NCBI GenBank assembly: GCA_964391025.1
Contig: CAYMKJ010000139.1
Span: 1 to 18,302, forward strand
Length of the DNA: 18,302 nt
Direction: 5' to 3'
Source of the DNA: SHZI01 sp964391025
GTDB taxonomy: Bacteria > Pseudomonadota > Gammaproteobacteria > Steroidobacterales > GCA-2729495
The translations under genes and the position numbers were made by a program. The notes under the pieces are model-generated. The model saw only the letters and a program-made list of their open reading frames with translations. It ran no database searches and was not told the origin of the DNA. Positions 1-6,347 of the stretch are shown here, piece by piece; position 1 is the first letter of the stretch; each line of letters opens with the position of its first letter.

Positions 1-59
1 CAGTTCGACACGGGGGCGAAGCGATGGCCACGGGGCGAATTGGGAAAGAAGCGTTCTGA
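1..59 (+). CDS. C-terminal end of a probable MazE/PemI-type antitoxin (partial)
   Basis: Only the last 18 codons or so are inside the window; the reading frame starts at base 3 and ends with TGA at 57-59. The visible tail ends in GRIGKEAF, which resembles the G-x-x-x-G-[KR]-E-[aromatic] tail of many MazE/PemI antitoxins that bind the partner toxin. The stop overlaps the ATG of the next gene by one base (TGATG). This is typical of toxin-antitoxin operons in which translation of the toxin is coupled to the antitoxin. The call rests on this tail and on the MazF neighbour, because the DNA-binding N-terminus is outside the window. Confidence 0.5.
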   Translation, partial: VRHGGEAMATGRIGKEAF

Positions 60-424
60 TGGCGGTGCGCAAGCCCTGGTGTCCTGACCGCCGGGACATG
101 ATCTGGATCAACTGCAACCCGCAGGCGGGTCGGGAGATGAAGGACATACATCCGCTGGTGGTGCTTTCCCCAAAGGAGTTCAACGAACGGACGGGAATCG
201 TGATTGGCTTGCCAATGACGACGGCGAAGTTCAACGAGACCAACCCCTTCGCCGTGAAGTTTAATGGTCCCAAAGGCGCGGCCGGTTACATTCTGGGCCA
301 CCAGCCTAAGTCATGCGATTGGCGGGCGAGAAATGCCAAGCCGCACCCGTGGAAGAAGGTGCCAGAGGGGCCGTATGCGCTGGCCTGTGAAACGCTGAAT
401 CAGATTGTAGATATCGGCAGCTAG
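59..424 (+). CDS. mazF: MazF/PemK-family endoribonuclease toxin
   Basis: This 121-residue protein has the length and layout of MazF/PemK toxins, cytoplasmic ribonucleases that cut mRNA at short sequence motifs. It carries the family pattern of an N-terminal strand RDMIWINCNPQAG (residues 12-24), the loop and strand HPLVVLSPKEFN (31-42), the LPMTT strand (51-55) and SCDWRARNA (85-93). In E. coli MazF the HRP motif supplies a catalytic arginine. Here the aligned residue is His31 in an IHP motif, although Thr54/Thr55 match the conserved threonine. Other MazF/PemK subfamilies also carry HP, so activity is not ruled out. The ATG at 59 overlaps the stop of the upstream antitoxin-like frame, which decides the start. 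The module is likely autoregulated through the antitoxin, but the promoter is outside the window. Confidence 0.88.
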   Translation: MAVRKPWCPDRRDMIWINCNPQAGREMKDIHPLVVLSPKEFNERTGIVIGLPMTTAKFNETNPFAVKFNGPKGAAGYILGHQPKSCDWRARNAKPHPWKKVPEGPYALACETLNQIVDIGS

Positions 425-451
425 TAGCCGGCCACGGAACGCGGAGCTTAA

Positions 452-1240
452 ATGCGACAAGAAGCCAAACCTGGCTCCGGCCACACCCAGGGCGCTTCGC
501 CTGTCATTTATCTCCACATGCCTCCCGGCAGACCCTGGGGAATGCCAAACCTAAGCCCCTTCGGCACCAAGCTCGAAACTTACCTGCGCATGGCGGGGTG
601 GGCTTACGAGGCCCGGCCGGCGGACTTTCGCCGGGCCCCGAAGGGCAAGATCCCCTATGTCAGCATTGATGGCCGGTTGGTCGGTGACTCCCAGCTGATC
701 ATCGCAGAGCTTGAGCAGCGGCGGGGCAATGCACTGGATGCGCACCTCACGGAAATGCAGCGGGCGACGGGCCATACCCTGCGGCGCACGCTCGAGGAGG
801 CGTTGTACTTCATTCTGGCGTGGCAACGCTGGGGGGAGGATTCAGCCTGGCAGGTCTATCGCCCGGTCATCGGCCAGAGCATGCCCGCACCGGTCCGCCT
901 GGCCCTGCCACTCATTCGCCGTGGCATCCGGAAGAGCCTCTGGAGCCAGGGCACCACGCGGCATTCCGCCGATGAGATCACCGCGATGGGGATCGCGGAT
1001 CTGGTCGCACTGGCGGTGATGCTCGGGGAGCAGGAATTTCTGTTCGGCTCGCGACCGAGCACCTACGACGCCACTGCCTTTGCCTCGATCGAGGGGATTG
1101 CCGCGTTTCCCCACCAATCCGGGCTCCGGAGCTATCTGCTTGGTTCCGGCAACCTCATGCGCTACCGGGATCGAGTTCGGGCGCGCTGGTTCGCTGACGT
1201 GAATCCTGGCATCCGGGAGCAGGACCAGGAACCGGGGTGA
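452..1240 (+). CDS. Glutathione S-transferase-like protein, metaxin/Fax type
   Basis: The 262-residue product has a two-domain GST layout. A thioredoxin-like N-terminal domain starts with a strand at residues 18-22 and a loop containing PNLSPFGTKLETYLRMAGW (32-50). It continues with the cis-proline motif GKIPYV (65-70) and a GDS motif (78-80) that usually contacts the gamma-glutamyl part of glutathione. The helical C-terminal domain ends with FLFGSRPSTYDATAFASIEGI, a typical GST C-terminal motif. The loop lacks the catalytic Cys/Ser/Tyr of classical GSTs, so a transferase reaction is uncertain and a structural or redox role is possible. Start ATG 452 has a GGAG ribosome-binding site about 6 bases upstream. 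The gene begins 27 bases after the MazF gene and ends 19 bases before the ZIP-like gene, with which it may be cotranscribed. Confidence 0.8.
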   Translation: MRQEAKPGSGHTQGASPVIYLHMPPGRPWGMPNLSPFGTKLETYLRMAGWAYEARPADFRRAPKGKIPYVSIDGRLVGDSQLIIAELEQRRGNALDAHLTEMQRATGHTLRRTLEEALYFILAWQRWGEDSAWQVYRPVIGQSMPAPVRLALPLIRRGIRKSLWSQGTTRHSADEITAMGIADLVALAVMLGEQEFLFGSRPSTYDATAFASIEGIAAFPHQSGLRSYLLGSGNLMRYRDRVRARWFADVNPGIREQDQEPG

Positions 1241-1259
1241 TTCCGCGTAGACTGCCAGC

Positions 1260-1970
1260 GTGCTCCTGCTGGCCGCCATTCTCGCCCTGTTGTCCGGCCC
1301 CCTCCTGTTCGAACTCGGGAGGCTGGGCAGGAAGACGACCGCATTCCTGGACGGCTTTGCCTTCATTACCATCGCCGGCCTGTTCCTCTTCGGCATCCTG
1401 CCCGAAGCGATGGCCACCGGCGGGCCGGCCGCGTGGGTCTTCGCCGCACTGGGACTCGGCTTCCCGCTGCTCGTCGAGCGCCTGTTCCACGACGCCGCAC
1501 ATCGGGAGCACCTGGCGTTCCTGGCACTCGGAGCACTGGGCCTGATTGCTCACTGCATGCTCGATGGCCTGGTCCTGTTGGGCTCCGATTCCGGAATTCA
1601 CGGTGCTCATTCTCTGGGGGAACAGCAGGGCCTCGCCGTCGTCCTGCACAACATGCCGAAGGGCATTGCGTTGTGGTTCCTGCTGGCGCCTGCATTCGGG
1701 AGGCCCGCGGCCGGCGCCGTACTCGTGCTGCTGATTGGCGGGACGGTGCTGGGCTACCTGATCGGCGACTCGGCCCTGACCCTGTTGAAGGGCCCCGGCG
1801 TCGCCTGGTTCCAGGCCTTCGTCGCCGGATCGATTTTCCATGTGGTCCTGCACGGCGTCGCCAGCCATGAGCATGGGGCGCCGACGCAGAGCCCGTCGTT
1901 GAGCCCGCCGAAGTGGCCGGAGCGGCTTGGCCTTCTCGGCGGGCTCATATTCCTCTTTGCCTATCTCTGA
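1260..1970 (+). CDS. Small ZIP-like metal permease
   Basis: This is a 236-residue, strongly hydrophobic protein with about seven or eight membrane segments. ZIP-family signatures are visible: GILPEA in the second segment (residues 45-50), HCMLDGL (98-104) and HNMPKGIAL (130-138), with His194, His198, His203 and His205 later. ZIP proteins carry Zn2+, Fe2+ or Mn2+ into the cytoplasm through a binuclear site formed by H-N-x-P-[ED]-G-type motifs in the fourth and fifth helices. Here Asp102 replaces the usual Glu of the first motif, and Lys134 stands where the second motif normally has an acidic metal ligand. The variable loop between helices 3 and 4 is short. The start is a GTG at 1260 with a weak ribosome-binding site, which fits coupling to the GST-like gene 19 bases upstream. 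It converges on the ZnuD-like receptor gene with only 12 bases between stop codons. A metal role is inferred from family and context. Confidence 0.72.
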   Translation: MLLLAAILALLSGPLLFELGRLGRKTTAFLDGFAFITIAGLFLFGILPEAMATGGPAAWVFAALGLGFPLLVERLFHDAAHREHLAFLALGALGLIAHCMLDGLVLLGSDSGIHGAHSLGEQQGLAVVLHNMPKGIALWFLLAPAFGRPAAGAVLVLLIGGTVLGYLIGDSALTLLKGPGVAWFQAFVAGSIFHVVLHGVASHEHGAPTQSPSLSPPKWPERLGLLGGLIFLFAYL

Positions 1971-1982
1971 CGCAGCGCGCGG

Positions 1983-4025
1983 TCAGAACTCAATCTTCGC
2001 TCCCGCCAGGAGGGACACGCCGGGGAGTGGCGCGTAGTCCTTGACGGGCGACGTTGAGCGCCGTGCTTCCTCGTTCGCGAGATTGGAGCCCTGCAGGAAC
2101 AGGAGCAGCGATCCGACCGGGGTCGGCAGGCGGTAGCCCAGGTCGGCTCCGATCATCGTGTAGCCATCTGTCGTCAACTCGTTCTCGGCGACCTTGTCCT
2201 GGCTGTCATACCGGAAGACCTCAAGACCGGCCTGCCAGCCACCCCGTGTGTAGTCGAGCGCAGCGCCAACCCGCCAGGGGGGTATCAGCGGCAGGTTGCC
2301 ACCCCCGTCCGTCAGCTTGCCGCGGACGTAGTCGGTGAGAAGCCTGAGCCTGAGATTGTTCAGGTCCGCGTCCAGCAACGGAAACGAGATCTCCGCCTCG
2401 GCGCCGTAGAACTCCGCATCCTGCGCCACGTACTGCACGATCGGAAAAGGCTCTTCCTCGCCGGCAAACTCGCCCGTCGGCTGGGCGTAGATAAAGTCGC
2501 CGTACTGGCTGTAGAAGGCCGAGACCAGGAACTGCACGTCCCCGGCGTACTTGCGCAGGGCAAGATCCACCGTGTTCGTTGACTCCTTCGTCAGCGCCGA
2601 ATCCCCGATTTCGAAGCGGGCCAGCGCGACATGGGTGCCGTTGGCATACAGTTCCGTGGCGCTCGGATGACGCTGGGCGTAGGTGTAGTTGAACGCCGCC
2701 GAGTATTCCGGCGCAAAATCCCAGACAGCGCCGGCAGAACCGTTCCAGCTGGTATCGTCGTAGTTGGGCAGCGCGACCTCGGACTCCGGGTCAATGCTCT
2801 GGCTTTCGTACCGGACGCCAACCTGCAGGTTGACGGCGCCGATCGGACGTTCCTCGAAAAGGAATAGCCCCAGGTTATCGGTCGTCGAGGGTGGAATGAA
2901 GGCTTCCTCGCCTTCGGCCTTTAAGTCGACATCGATGTACTGGGCGCCGAAGGTGCCGCGCCAGTCGGCTATCGGCGCGTGGTCGAGGGCCAGCCGAAAC
3001 TCGCTGGCATCCTGATTGAAAGTGGTGCCCGCCACGCCATCCGGTTCGAACTCCGTGTGCGTGTAGTTGCTGTGCCCGGCCCGGACACGAATCGCACTGA
3101 TGCCGGTGAACGGATTATCGAGGCCGCCACTCAGGTCATAGCGGCGCTGTGCCATGTCGATACGGACGCTGCTGCCGTCCGGCTGGGATTCCGGGCCCGG
3201 TGTGCCGTAGTTGGCGTCATAGCGGGTGGCTGACGCCCCGAGGTAGCCGCGATCACCAACCAGGTAGGAGCCGCCGACCGACCACCCATAGGTTTTGCCG
3301 TCGCTGCCGTACACCACACCGTCGGAGTTGGTCGGGACTTCCTCGCCACTCGCCTCAAGCCCGGTAACGAGCTCGTCCGACAGGGCGTTTCCGGGAATAT
3401 CTATATCGTCGCTGTCCCGGTGGAAGCCATCGGCATGAAGGGCAAAATCGCCCGCCTGGCCATCCAGGCGCAGGGCGCCGGACCGCTGGTCCGACACGGT
3501 GTCGCCCCGCAATTCAATTGCGCCGTCGAAAGGTTCCTGCTGCCGGGTTTCGGGAATGCGGTTGGTCAGCACATTGACCACGCCCCCGACCGCGGCGTTG
3601 CCATAGAGCAGCGTGCCCGGCCCCTTGATGACCTCGATGCTGCGGGCGACGAGCGGATCGACGGTGACGCTGTGGTCTTCGCTGAGCGCTGAGACATCCA
3701 GCGAAGCGATACTGTCTTCAAGGACCTGGACGCGCTGGTTGCTTAAGCCGCGGATCACGGGCCGGCTGGCGATGGGGCCGAAATAGGTTCCCGTGATGCC
3801 GAGCTGCTTCTCAAGTGTTTCGCCGAGGCTCTTGGCAATGGCCCTCTCGAGCTCGTCCCCGGTCAGCACGATGGCTGGCTGAGCCGTTTCGAGGGGGCTG
3901 CCCCGCAACGGTGTCGCCCTGACAACGACCTCCTTGAGATCCGGTGTGGCATTCGCCGGCGCCGCGAAGGTGGGCGTCATAAGAAGCAATAGTGGCAAGG
4001 CCGCAGTGGCCAGTGGTGTACGCAT
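1983..4025 (-). CDS. TonB-dependent outer-membrane receptor, ZnuD-like
   Basis: The 680-residue product has a signal peptide (about residues 1-21), a TonB-box-like LKEVVVRATPL stretch (about 30-40) and a plug domain. The plug carries RPVIRGLSNQRVQVLEDSI, SALSEDHSVTVDPLVA and IEVIKGPGTLLYGNAAVGG. A 22-strand barrel follows and ends in phenylalanine, as expected for BamA-dependent assembly. The SALSxDH plug motif and the barrel segment RHPSATELYANGTHVALARFEIG, with its ETSN-like follow-up (KESTNTVDL), closely resemble ZnuD zinc/haem receptors. The His-rich loops of Neisseria ZnuD are not obvious. It would move a metal or metal chelate across the outer membrane using TonB energy. The start has GGAG seven bases upstream. 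It follows the His/Cys small-protein gene by 110 bases on the same strand. The substrate is inferred; a siderophore or cobalamin receptor is the main alternative. Confidence 0.88.
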   Translation of the reverse strand: MRTPLATAALPLLLLMTPTFAAPANATPDLKEVVVRATPLRGSPLETAQPAIVLTGDELERAIAKSLGETLEKQLGITGTYFGPIASRPVIRGLSNQRVQVLEDSIASLDVSALSEDHSVTVDPLVARSIEVIKGPGTLLYGNAAVGGVVNVLTNRIPETRQQEPFDGAIELRGDTVSDQRSGALRLDGQAGDFALHADGFHRDSDDIDIPGNALSDELVTGLEASGEEVPTNSDGVVYGSDGKTYGWSVGGSYLVGDRGYLGASATRYDANYGTPGPESQPDGSSVRIDMAQRRYDLSGGLDNPFTGISAIRVRAGHSNYTHTEFEPDGVAGTTFNQDASEFRLALDHAPIADWRGTFGAQYIDVDLKAEGEEAFIPPSTTDNLGLFLFEERPIGAVNLQVGVRYESQSIDPESEVALPNYDDTSWNGSAGAVWDFAPEYSAAFNYTYAQRHPSATELYANGTHVALARFEIGDSALTKESTNTVDLALRKYAGDVQFLVSAFYSQYGDFIYAQPTGEFAGEEEPFPIVQYVAQDAEFYGAEAEISFPLLDADLNNLRLRLLTDYVRGKLTDGGGNLPLIPPWRVGAALDYTRGGWQAGLEVFRYDSQDKVAENELTTDGYTMIGADLGYRLPTPVGSLLLFLQGSNLANEEARRSTSPVKDYAPLPGVSLLAGAKIEF

Positions 4026-4135
4026 GTGTGCTCTCCGTCATGGTCTGAGGTTGCGCGACGCCGCAAAGCAGAGACCGACCCGTGGCAGCAAGCCAGGCGG
4101 ACGGCGCTTTGCGGCATCGGCTCGGGGCCGACAGA

Positions 4136-4456
4136 TCAGGCGAAGGAGGGCGGACCGCGGGCGCGGTAGACAGTGGGAGCTTCGGAGGAAACCTGCAGCT
4201 CGGGGGCGAGTATCAGCCGGCCGACGAGGGCGTGGAATGCCGGTGGTGGGGTCGCAGCCGCGACCAGCGCATCGCCGCCATGAACGGCATTGACGCAGAG
4301 TTCGCAGTTGCCGGTATCGCCGTTGGCGGAGTGGCCAATGAGGTGGCTGACGGCGACAACCTGCAGAACCGTCAGCAGCAGCGCGGCGAGCAGGACGCTG
4401 ACCCGCTGGCGCGGGGAGGGGTCGCCCGGGCGGAGCCCGTTAGTCGCAAGAATCAT
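4136..4456 (-). CDS. Small membrane-anchored His/Cys protein, DUF2946-like putative metal chaperone
   Basis: A 106-residue protein with one N-terminal hydrophobic segment (about residues 19-37), either a signal peptide or a membrane anchor. It is followed directly by a potential metal-binding cluster: His38, His42, Cys51-x-x-Cys54 and His59. This layout matches small proteins annotated as DUF2946 or as zinc-uptake chaperones, which often sit beside TonB-dependent receptors. It lies directly upstream of the ZnuD-like receptor on the same strand, so the two are likely one operon. No strong Shine-Dalgarno site precedes ATG 4456. A TTGCAG/TATTAA promoter-like pair with 17-base spacing ends about 7 bases before the ATG, so a very short leader is possible. 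The function is inferred; the Cys/His cluster is seen directly. Confidence 0.65.
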   Translation of the reverse strand: MILATNGLRPGDPSPRQRVSVLLAALLLTVLQVVAVSHLIGHSANGDTGNCELCVNAVHGGDALVAAATPPPAFHALVGRLILAPELQVSSEAPTVYRARGPPSFA

Positions 4457-4458
4457 CT

Positions 4459-4477
4459 GTCACTTAATAGCAGTGAC
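4459..4477. promoter_or_regulatory. Palindrome at the start of the His/Cys protein-receptor operon
   Basis: GTCACT-N7-AGTGAC is a perfect inverted repeat with 6-bp arms that ends two bases before the start codon at 4456. It overlaps the leftward -10-like TATTAA. It could be an operator or a hairpin that masks the translation start. It does not match the E. coli Zur consensus. Confidence 0.35.
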
Positions 4478-4498
4478 GGCTGCGGGCTGCAAGCCGCT

Positions 4499-4510
4499 TA
4501 TCTGCAGATA
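4499..4510. promoter_or_regulatory. Perfect 12-bp palindrome upstream of the metal-uptake-like operon
   Basis: TATCTGCAGATA is a perfect palindrome centred about 48 bases upstream of the leftward start codon at 4456. It lies just upstream of the TTGCAG -35-like element. The position suits a transcription-factor site, but no regulator can be named from the sequence. Confidence 0.3.
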
Positions 4511-4549
4511 GTGGCAGGTAATCCGGAGTCTGGAGGGCGCGCTTAGTTC

Positions 4550-4575
4550 AGCCTCGTGCCCCGTGGCAGGAGGCT
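4550..4575. terminator. Hairpin downstream of the AbiEi-like gene
   Basis: AGCCTC (4550-4555) pairs with GAGGCT (4570-4575), and TGCC (4557-4560) pairs with GGCA (4565-4568) inside it, giving a compact stem with a CCGT loop. It lies 84 bases past the stop of the leftward AbiEi-like gene. There is no T-run on the leftward side; a T5 run begins 7 bases beyond it on the rightward strand, where no gene ends. It may be a poor intrinsic terminator or simply a structured RNA element. Confidence 0.3.
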
Positions 4576-4658
4576 GGCCGGTTTTTGACCCGCTTCCGGA
4601 AAGTGCACGGTAAGTGCAACGTGCAGAAACGGGCTGCGTTGGTGACCCGGTGGGGTAA

Positions 4659-5279
4659 TTATCCGTGCGATGAAGTGGCTCGCACCCGCGCGATGCTGCG
4701 GGTGAGCAAGGTGCGCCGGCCGGGAGACCTGACGATGTTGGCGTAGTGTTGCAGTTGCGTCCAGCGGAAACGCCGCGGGATTTCGAGCTCGGGCAACCTG
4801 GCAAAAAGTCGGCTTCTCCCAGGCGAAAGATACAGTAGATCGAACAGGGCTTTTTCCGCCGAGGCAATCTTGGCACCGCTCGCTCCCTCAACCTCGAACC
4901 CGCTGAAGAGCTCAGGCGGCATGCGATGGAATGAAACCACGCCCAACGGGCTCCGAACGCGCCGCGGGCGACCAAGCGTCACCGCATAGATGACTGCGGG
5001 CACCTGTTCAATGAGACCGTGGTGAAATAACGCGGACTGGAGTGACACATAAGCTGGATAGGGCGCGGAGATGAGTTCGGGCAGCGCGAATCGGTGCGCG
5101 GCACCGGTCAATGACCAGCGACCCCGGCTCACGTGTGTGAGCATCCCGCCCCGTGCGAGGCGTCGCAGGATCATGCTGGCATTGGCGGGTGTCACTGCCA
5201 GCAGGGCTGCTGCGTCCCGCGTTTCGAAGCCCGGCGTGCCGAGACTTCGGAGTCGCTGCAGCGCTTCGATCTGGTTCAT
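4659..5279 (-). CDS. AbiEi-like antitoxin / transcriptional repressor
   Basis: The 206-residue product starts with a winged helix-turn-helix: FETRDAAALLAVTPANASMILRRLARGGMLTHVSRGRWSL spans about residues 18-57. A C-terminal domain follows, containing YVSLQSALFHHGLIEQVP and ASAEKALFDLLYLSP, as in AbiEi antitoxins. In the known AbiE type IV systems this protein represses its own operon by binding inverted repeats in the promoter and counteracts the AbiEii nucleotidyltransferase without forming a stable complex with it. ATG 5279 overlaps the TGA of the toxin gene (5276-5278) in a four-base ATGA, so the two are translationally coupled. The order is toxin then antitoxin, the reverse of the usual abiE layout. 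Confidence 0.82.
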   Translation of the reverse strand: MNQIEALQRLRSLGTPGFETRDAAALLAVTPANASMILRRLARGGMLTHVSRGRWSLTGAAHRFALPELISAPYPAYVSLQSALFHHGLIEQVPAVIYAVTLGRPRRVRSPLGVVSFHRMPPELFSGFEVEGASGAKIASAEKALFDLLYLSPGRSRLFARLPELEIPRRFRWTQLQHYANIVRSPGRRTLLTRSIARVRATSSHG

Positions 5280-6034
5280 GACTGGAACGCCTCCAGCGCG
5301 TCAACGACCTGTTGCTGGAGTTCTTCCCACACGTGGCGTGGACGGTAGTGCTCCTGGTACTCAGGTTCCAGGTAGGCCAGCACCTGGCCTGCGAATGCCT
5401 CGTAGCCACTGGTCATCGCGTTGTCGATCGCCCGGGGGATTCGCGCGAGGGTGTCCCGGGACGCCGGTACAAGGTTTGCCCCGGCATCCAGCAGCAGCTT
5501 CAGATCGAAAATGTCGCGCGCCTGCGTCTGGGACCGAAGCGCCAGGGCGGCAACTTTCTGCGCGAATGCGGCCGGCGCGGTGTAGTGCTGAACAAGCACG
5601 GGATACAGGCGATAGCGGTGGACAATCTCGGGATCCACGGGTTCAAGCACAACATCCGGATCGACGGTGCGCCGGGAAAACTCGATCTTGGTCGGAACCT
5701 CTGCCCCGAATGCGCCGATTCGCAGGCTGACTTTCCAGCGTTGGGTAGTTTCGGTCTGTTTTGGTCTTGAGGTTCGTTCGATCTCAATCTTCTGGGCACG
5801 GAGTGTCTGCAGGAAAGGCCGGCTTTCAAGCACTCGATCAACGTTGTTGCGCAGTGTTGCTACCGACATGGCGCGGATGTCCAGATCCATATCCTCTGAG
5901 TAGCGAACGCTCTTGTGGAAAAAGCGGAGATTGCAGCCGCCCTTCAGCGCGTATAGATCCCTGCCCACCCGCACACCGAAGGCCCGCAGAAACAGAAGAT
6001 GGAAGACTTCTATAGATTCACGTTCCGACCACAT
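5276..6034 (-). CDS. AbiEii-like nucleotidyltransferase toxin
   Basis: From ATG 6034 the product is 252 residues. It has the four short motifs of AbiEii/AbiGii (DUF1814) toxins: LKGGCNLR (residues 30-37), RYSEDMDLDI with S46, D48 and D50 (44-53), a TKIEF lysine (Lys116) and ARDIFDLKLL with Asp174 and Asp177. These enzymes use nucleotides to modify RNA; MenA-type relatives add pyrimidines to tRNA 3' ends, while streptococcal AbiEii prefers GTP. The frame stays open to a TTG at 6091, but that would put the whole 16-bp inverted repeat inside the coding region, and homology begins near ESIEVFHLLFL. I therefore chose ATG 6034, which has GGAAA about 8 bases upstream. It is the first gene of the operon and overlaps the antitoxin gene by four bases. 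Confidence 0.85.
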   Translation of the reverse strand: MWSERESIEVFHLLFLRAFGVRVGRDLYALKGGCNLRFFHKSVRYSEDMDLDIRAMSVATLRNNVDRVLESRPFLQTLRAQKIEIERTSRPKQTETTQRWKVSLRIGAFGAEVPTKIEFSRRTVDPDVVLEPVDPEIVHRYRLYPVLVQHYTAPAAFAQKVAALALRSQTQARDIFDLKLLLDAGANLVPASRDTLARIPRAIDNAMTSGYEAFAGQVLAYLEPEYQEHYRPRHVWEELQQQVVDALEAFQS

Positions 6035-6048
6035 CGTAGATTTCCGAT

Positions 6049-6086
6049 ATTGCTCGTAATCAACGCTAATGTTGATTACGAGCAAT
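6049..6086 (-). promoter_or_regulatory. 16-bp perfect inverted-repeat operator over the abiE-like promoter
   Basis: ATTGCTCGTAATCAAC (6049-6064) and GTTGATTACGAGCAAT (6071-6086) are perfect reverse complements around a 6-base spacer. On the leftward strand a consensus -35 TTGACA occupies 6091-6086, and 17 bases later a weak -10 TAGCGT occupies 6068-6063. The repeat thus covers almost exactly the promoter core, 15 bases upstream of the toxin ATG. AbiEi antitoxins are known to repress by binding inverted repeats here, so this is the likely autoregulatory operator. There is no T-run, so it is not a terminator. Confidence 0.75.
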
Positions 6087-6091
6087 GTCAA

Positions 6092-6347
6092 CTGAGGGTT
6101 CGTGACGCGTCGCTCGCCTTGGCAGAATGCCTATAAAGCGCGCCTAGCCGGCGGAAGCGGAGATTTGCCAGCCTGATCTCTGTAAACAGGCCTTCAAGGT
6201 TGACCACCTTGCTGCAAAAACCGGCGCTGAATCGTGACCAGGCAGTTGCCCCGGAATGGCGGGAAAAACAGGTGGCTACATGATGGGCGGGTGGTCGCGA
6301 CTGGACGCCTGATCCTGGTCAAAGTGGGATGCCCGTTAACACGCCGG
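6092..6347. other. Gene-free stretch between the abiE-like promoter and the permease gene
   Basis: No coding region with convincing composition was found. The stretch holds four copies of TGGTC or its complement GACCA (6202-6206, 6236-6240, 6292-6296, 6316-6320) and a small inverted repeat, CAAGGT (6195-6200) with ACCTTG (6206-6211). Short TGGTC-type repeats occur in the terminal regions of IS21-family elements, so a decayed element end is possible but unproven. No intrinsic terminator for the permease gene (stop at 6348) is visible. Confidence 0.3.

Noticed and set aside
1155..1874. Long leftward open frame overlapping the GST-like and ZIP-like genes.
   Set aside because: The product is a Gln/Glu/Gly-rich sequence, typical of an antisense shadow. 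The rightward frames carry recognisable family motifs.
6049..6086. The perfect inverted repeat read as an intrinsic terminator.
   Set aside because: There is no T-run on either side, it overlaps a consensus -35 hexamer, and no gene ends into it.
6035..6091. Upstream TTG start for the AbiEii-like toxin.
   Set aside because: It would place the perfect inverted repeat and the promoter core inside the coding sequence, and it has no ribosome-binding site.
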